Assembly: GCA_030633635.1 (NCBI GenBank)
Contig: DAOVSA010000048.1
Location: 1-5,502 of the forward strand
Length of the DNA stretch: 5,502 nt
Source of the DNA: Candidatus Altarchaeota archaeon
Lineage (GTDB): Archaea > Altiarchaeota > Altiarchaeia > IMC4 > DAOVSA01
Direction of reading: 5' to 3'
Shown here: positions 5,125 through 5,502 of the stretch, piece by piece
Layout: each line of letters begins with the position of its first letter
How positions within the stretch are numbered: position 1 is the stretch's first letter
Notes under the pieces: model-generated
The model's database searches: none
What the model was told of the DNA's origin: nothing
The model's input: only the letters and a program-made list of their open reading frames with translations
Program-made: the position numbers and the translations under genes

Positions 5125-5502
5125 ATGGATGATAATCAAAAGAAAGAAAAAAACGGGCAAAAGTCGTGGCACATATTTGTGGGTATTGCAGTTGGGTTAT
5201 TGATCGGTGGCATTATGATGGCCATATTTGCCAGATCTTCGCCGCCAGCAATCCAAAGTTCCATTGGATTCTCTGAGATGACAGCAATTGACTGGAAACT
5301 GACAACAGACGGGAATTTTAATGGAAATTTCAGGAATGATATGAATACCTCGATAAACATAACCGGGTGCAATATTGTCAATGGAAATACGTCTTGCACA
5401 TGTTTTATACCAACAAGCATCATCCCGGCGGGTGGTAAGTTTCAGATAAATGCCAAAAACTGTGCATCACCCAATGTAGGGGGTGGAGACGAGTATAAGA
5501 TC
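5125..5502 (+). CDS. Membrane-anchored extracellular protein, cut by the window edge
   Basis: The first 126 codons are present and the frame is open at the right edge. A short lysine-rich N-terminus (KKEKNGQK, residues 6-13) precedes one hydrophobic segment at about 17-36 (HIFVGIAVGLLIGGIMMAIF), followed by an ectodomain. This is a signal-anchor layout with the C-terminal part outside the cell. The ectodomain is rich in Asn, Gly, Ser and Thr, with three N-glycosylation sequons (N74, N78, N88) and cysteines at 82, 91, 93 and 113 that could pair as disulfides. Its alternating pattern (IDWKLTTDG, IIPAGGKFQI) suggests a beta-sandwich surface domain; function is unknown. It differs from a classic archaeal pilin in lacking a clear prepilin-peptidase site. 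An in-frame ATG at 5074 would add 17 mostly hydrophobic residues; I prefer 5125 for its basic N-terminus and promoter spacing. It diverges from hef. Confidence 0.75.
   Translation, partial: MDDNQKKEKNGQKSWHIFVGIAVGLLIGGIMMAIFARSSPPAIQSSIGFSEMTAIDWKLTTDGNFNGNFRNDMNTSINITGCNIVNGNTSCTCFIPTSIIPAGGKFQINAKNCASPNVGGGDEYKI

Noticed and set aside
5136..5423. 95-codon minus-strand ORF over the start of the surface protein
   Set aside because: It is antisense to a frame with a clear anchor segment and sequons, is not recognisable, and would place a gene head-on inside the surface protein gene.

Overview
The window looks like chromosomal DNA from an archaeon, most likely a euryarchaeal or related lineage (possibly an uncultivated DPANN or Altiarchaeota-type group; the exact lineage cannot be fixed by reading alone). 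The main reason is a complete Hef gene, an archaeal fusion of an FANCM/Mph1-type helicase to an XPF-type nuclease. Supporting signs are TATA-like boxes centred about 24 bases before several start codons with no Shine-Dalgarno sequence, which is the archaeal leaderless pattern.

Layout from left to right. Positions 1-183 contain no convincing gene. They hold two small hairpins, an AT-rich block of two short tandem repeats, and a strong 18-bp hairpin that sits just behind the stop codon of the next gene and is probably its 3' end or terminator. Positions 184-1689 (minus strand) encode a B12-binding-domain radical SAM enzyme, clearly more AT-rich than the rest of the window. Upstream of it, on the same strand, is a small ORF (1724-1870). 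It contains a run of eight G, and one added G would extend it into the start of the radical SAM gene. Next comes an AT-rich divergent promoter region with direct repeats.

Positions 2051-2674 (plus strand) encode an unrecognised multi-pass membrane protein with conserved-looking acidic motifs at its membrane edges. Behind it, at 2688-2774, a 28-codon ORF resembles the FAD-binding N-terminus of a geranylgeranyl-reductase-like flavoprotein and is probably a gene relic. Positions 2820-5048 (minus strand) encode the full-length Hef helicase-nuclease, convergent with the membrane protein gene. From 5125 a plus-strand gene, divergent from hef, encodes a single-pass membrane-anchored surface protein and runs off the right edge.

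The genes do not form one evident pathway. Hef repairs stalled or branched replication forks, the last gene is a cell-surface protein, and the membrane protein is unassigned. The radical SAM gene with its small upstream ORF is the most accessory-looking part. A peptide-modification pair is possible there, but unproven.
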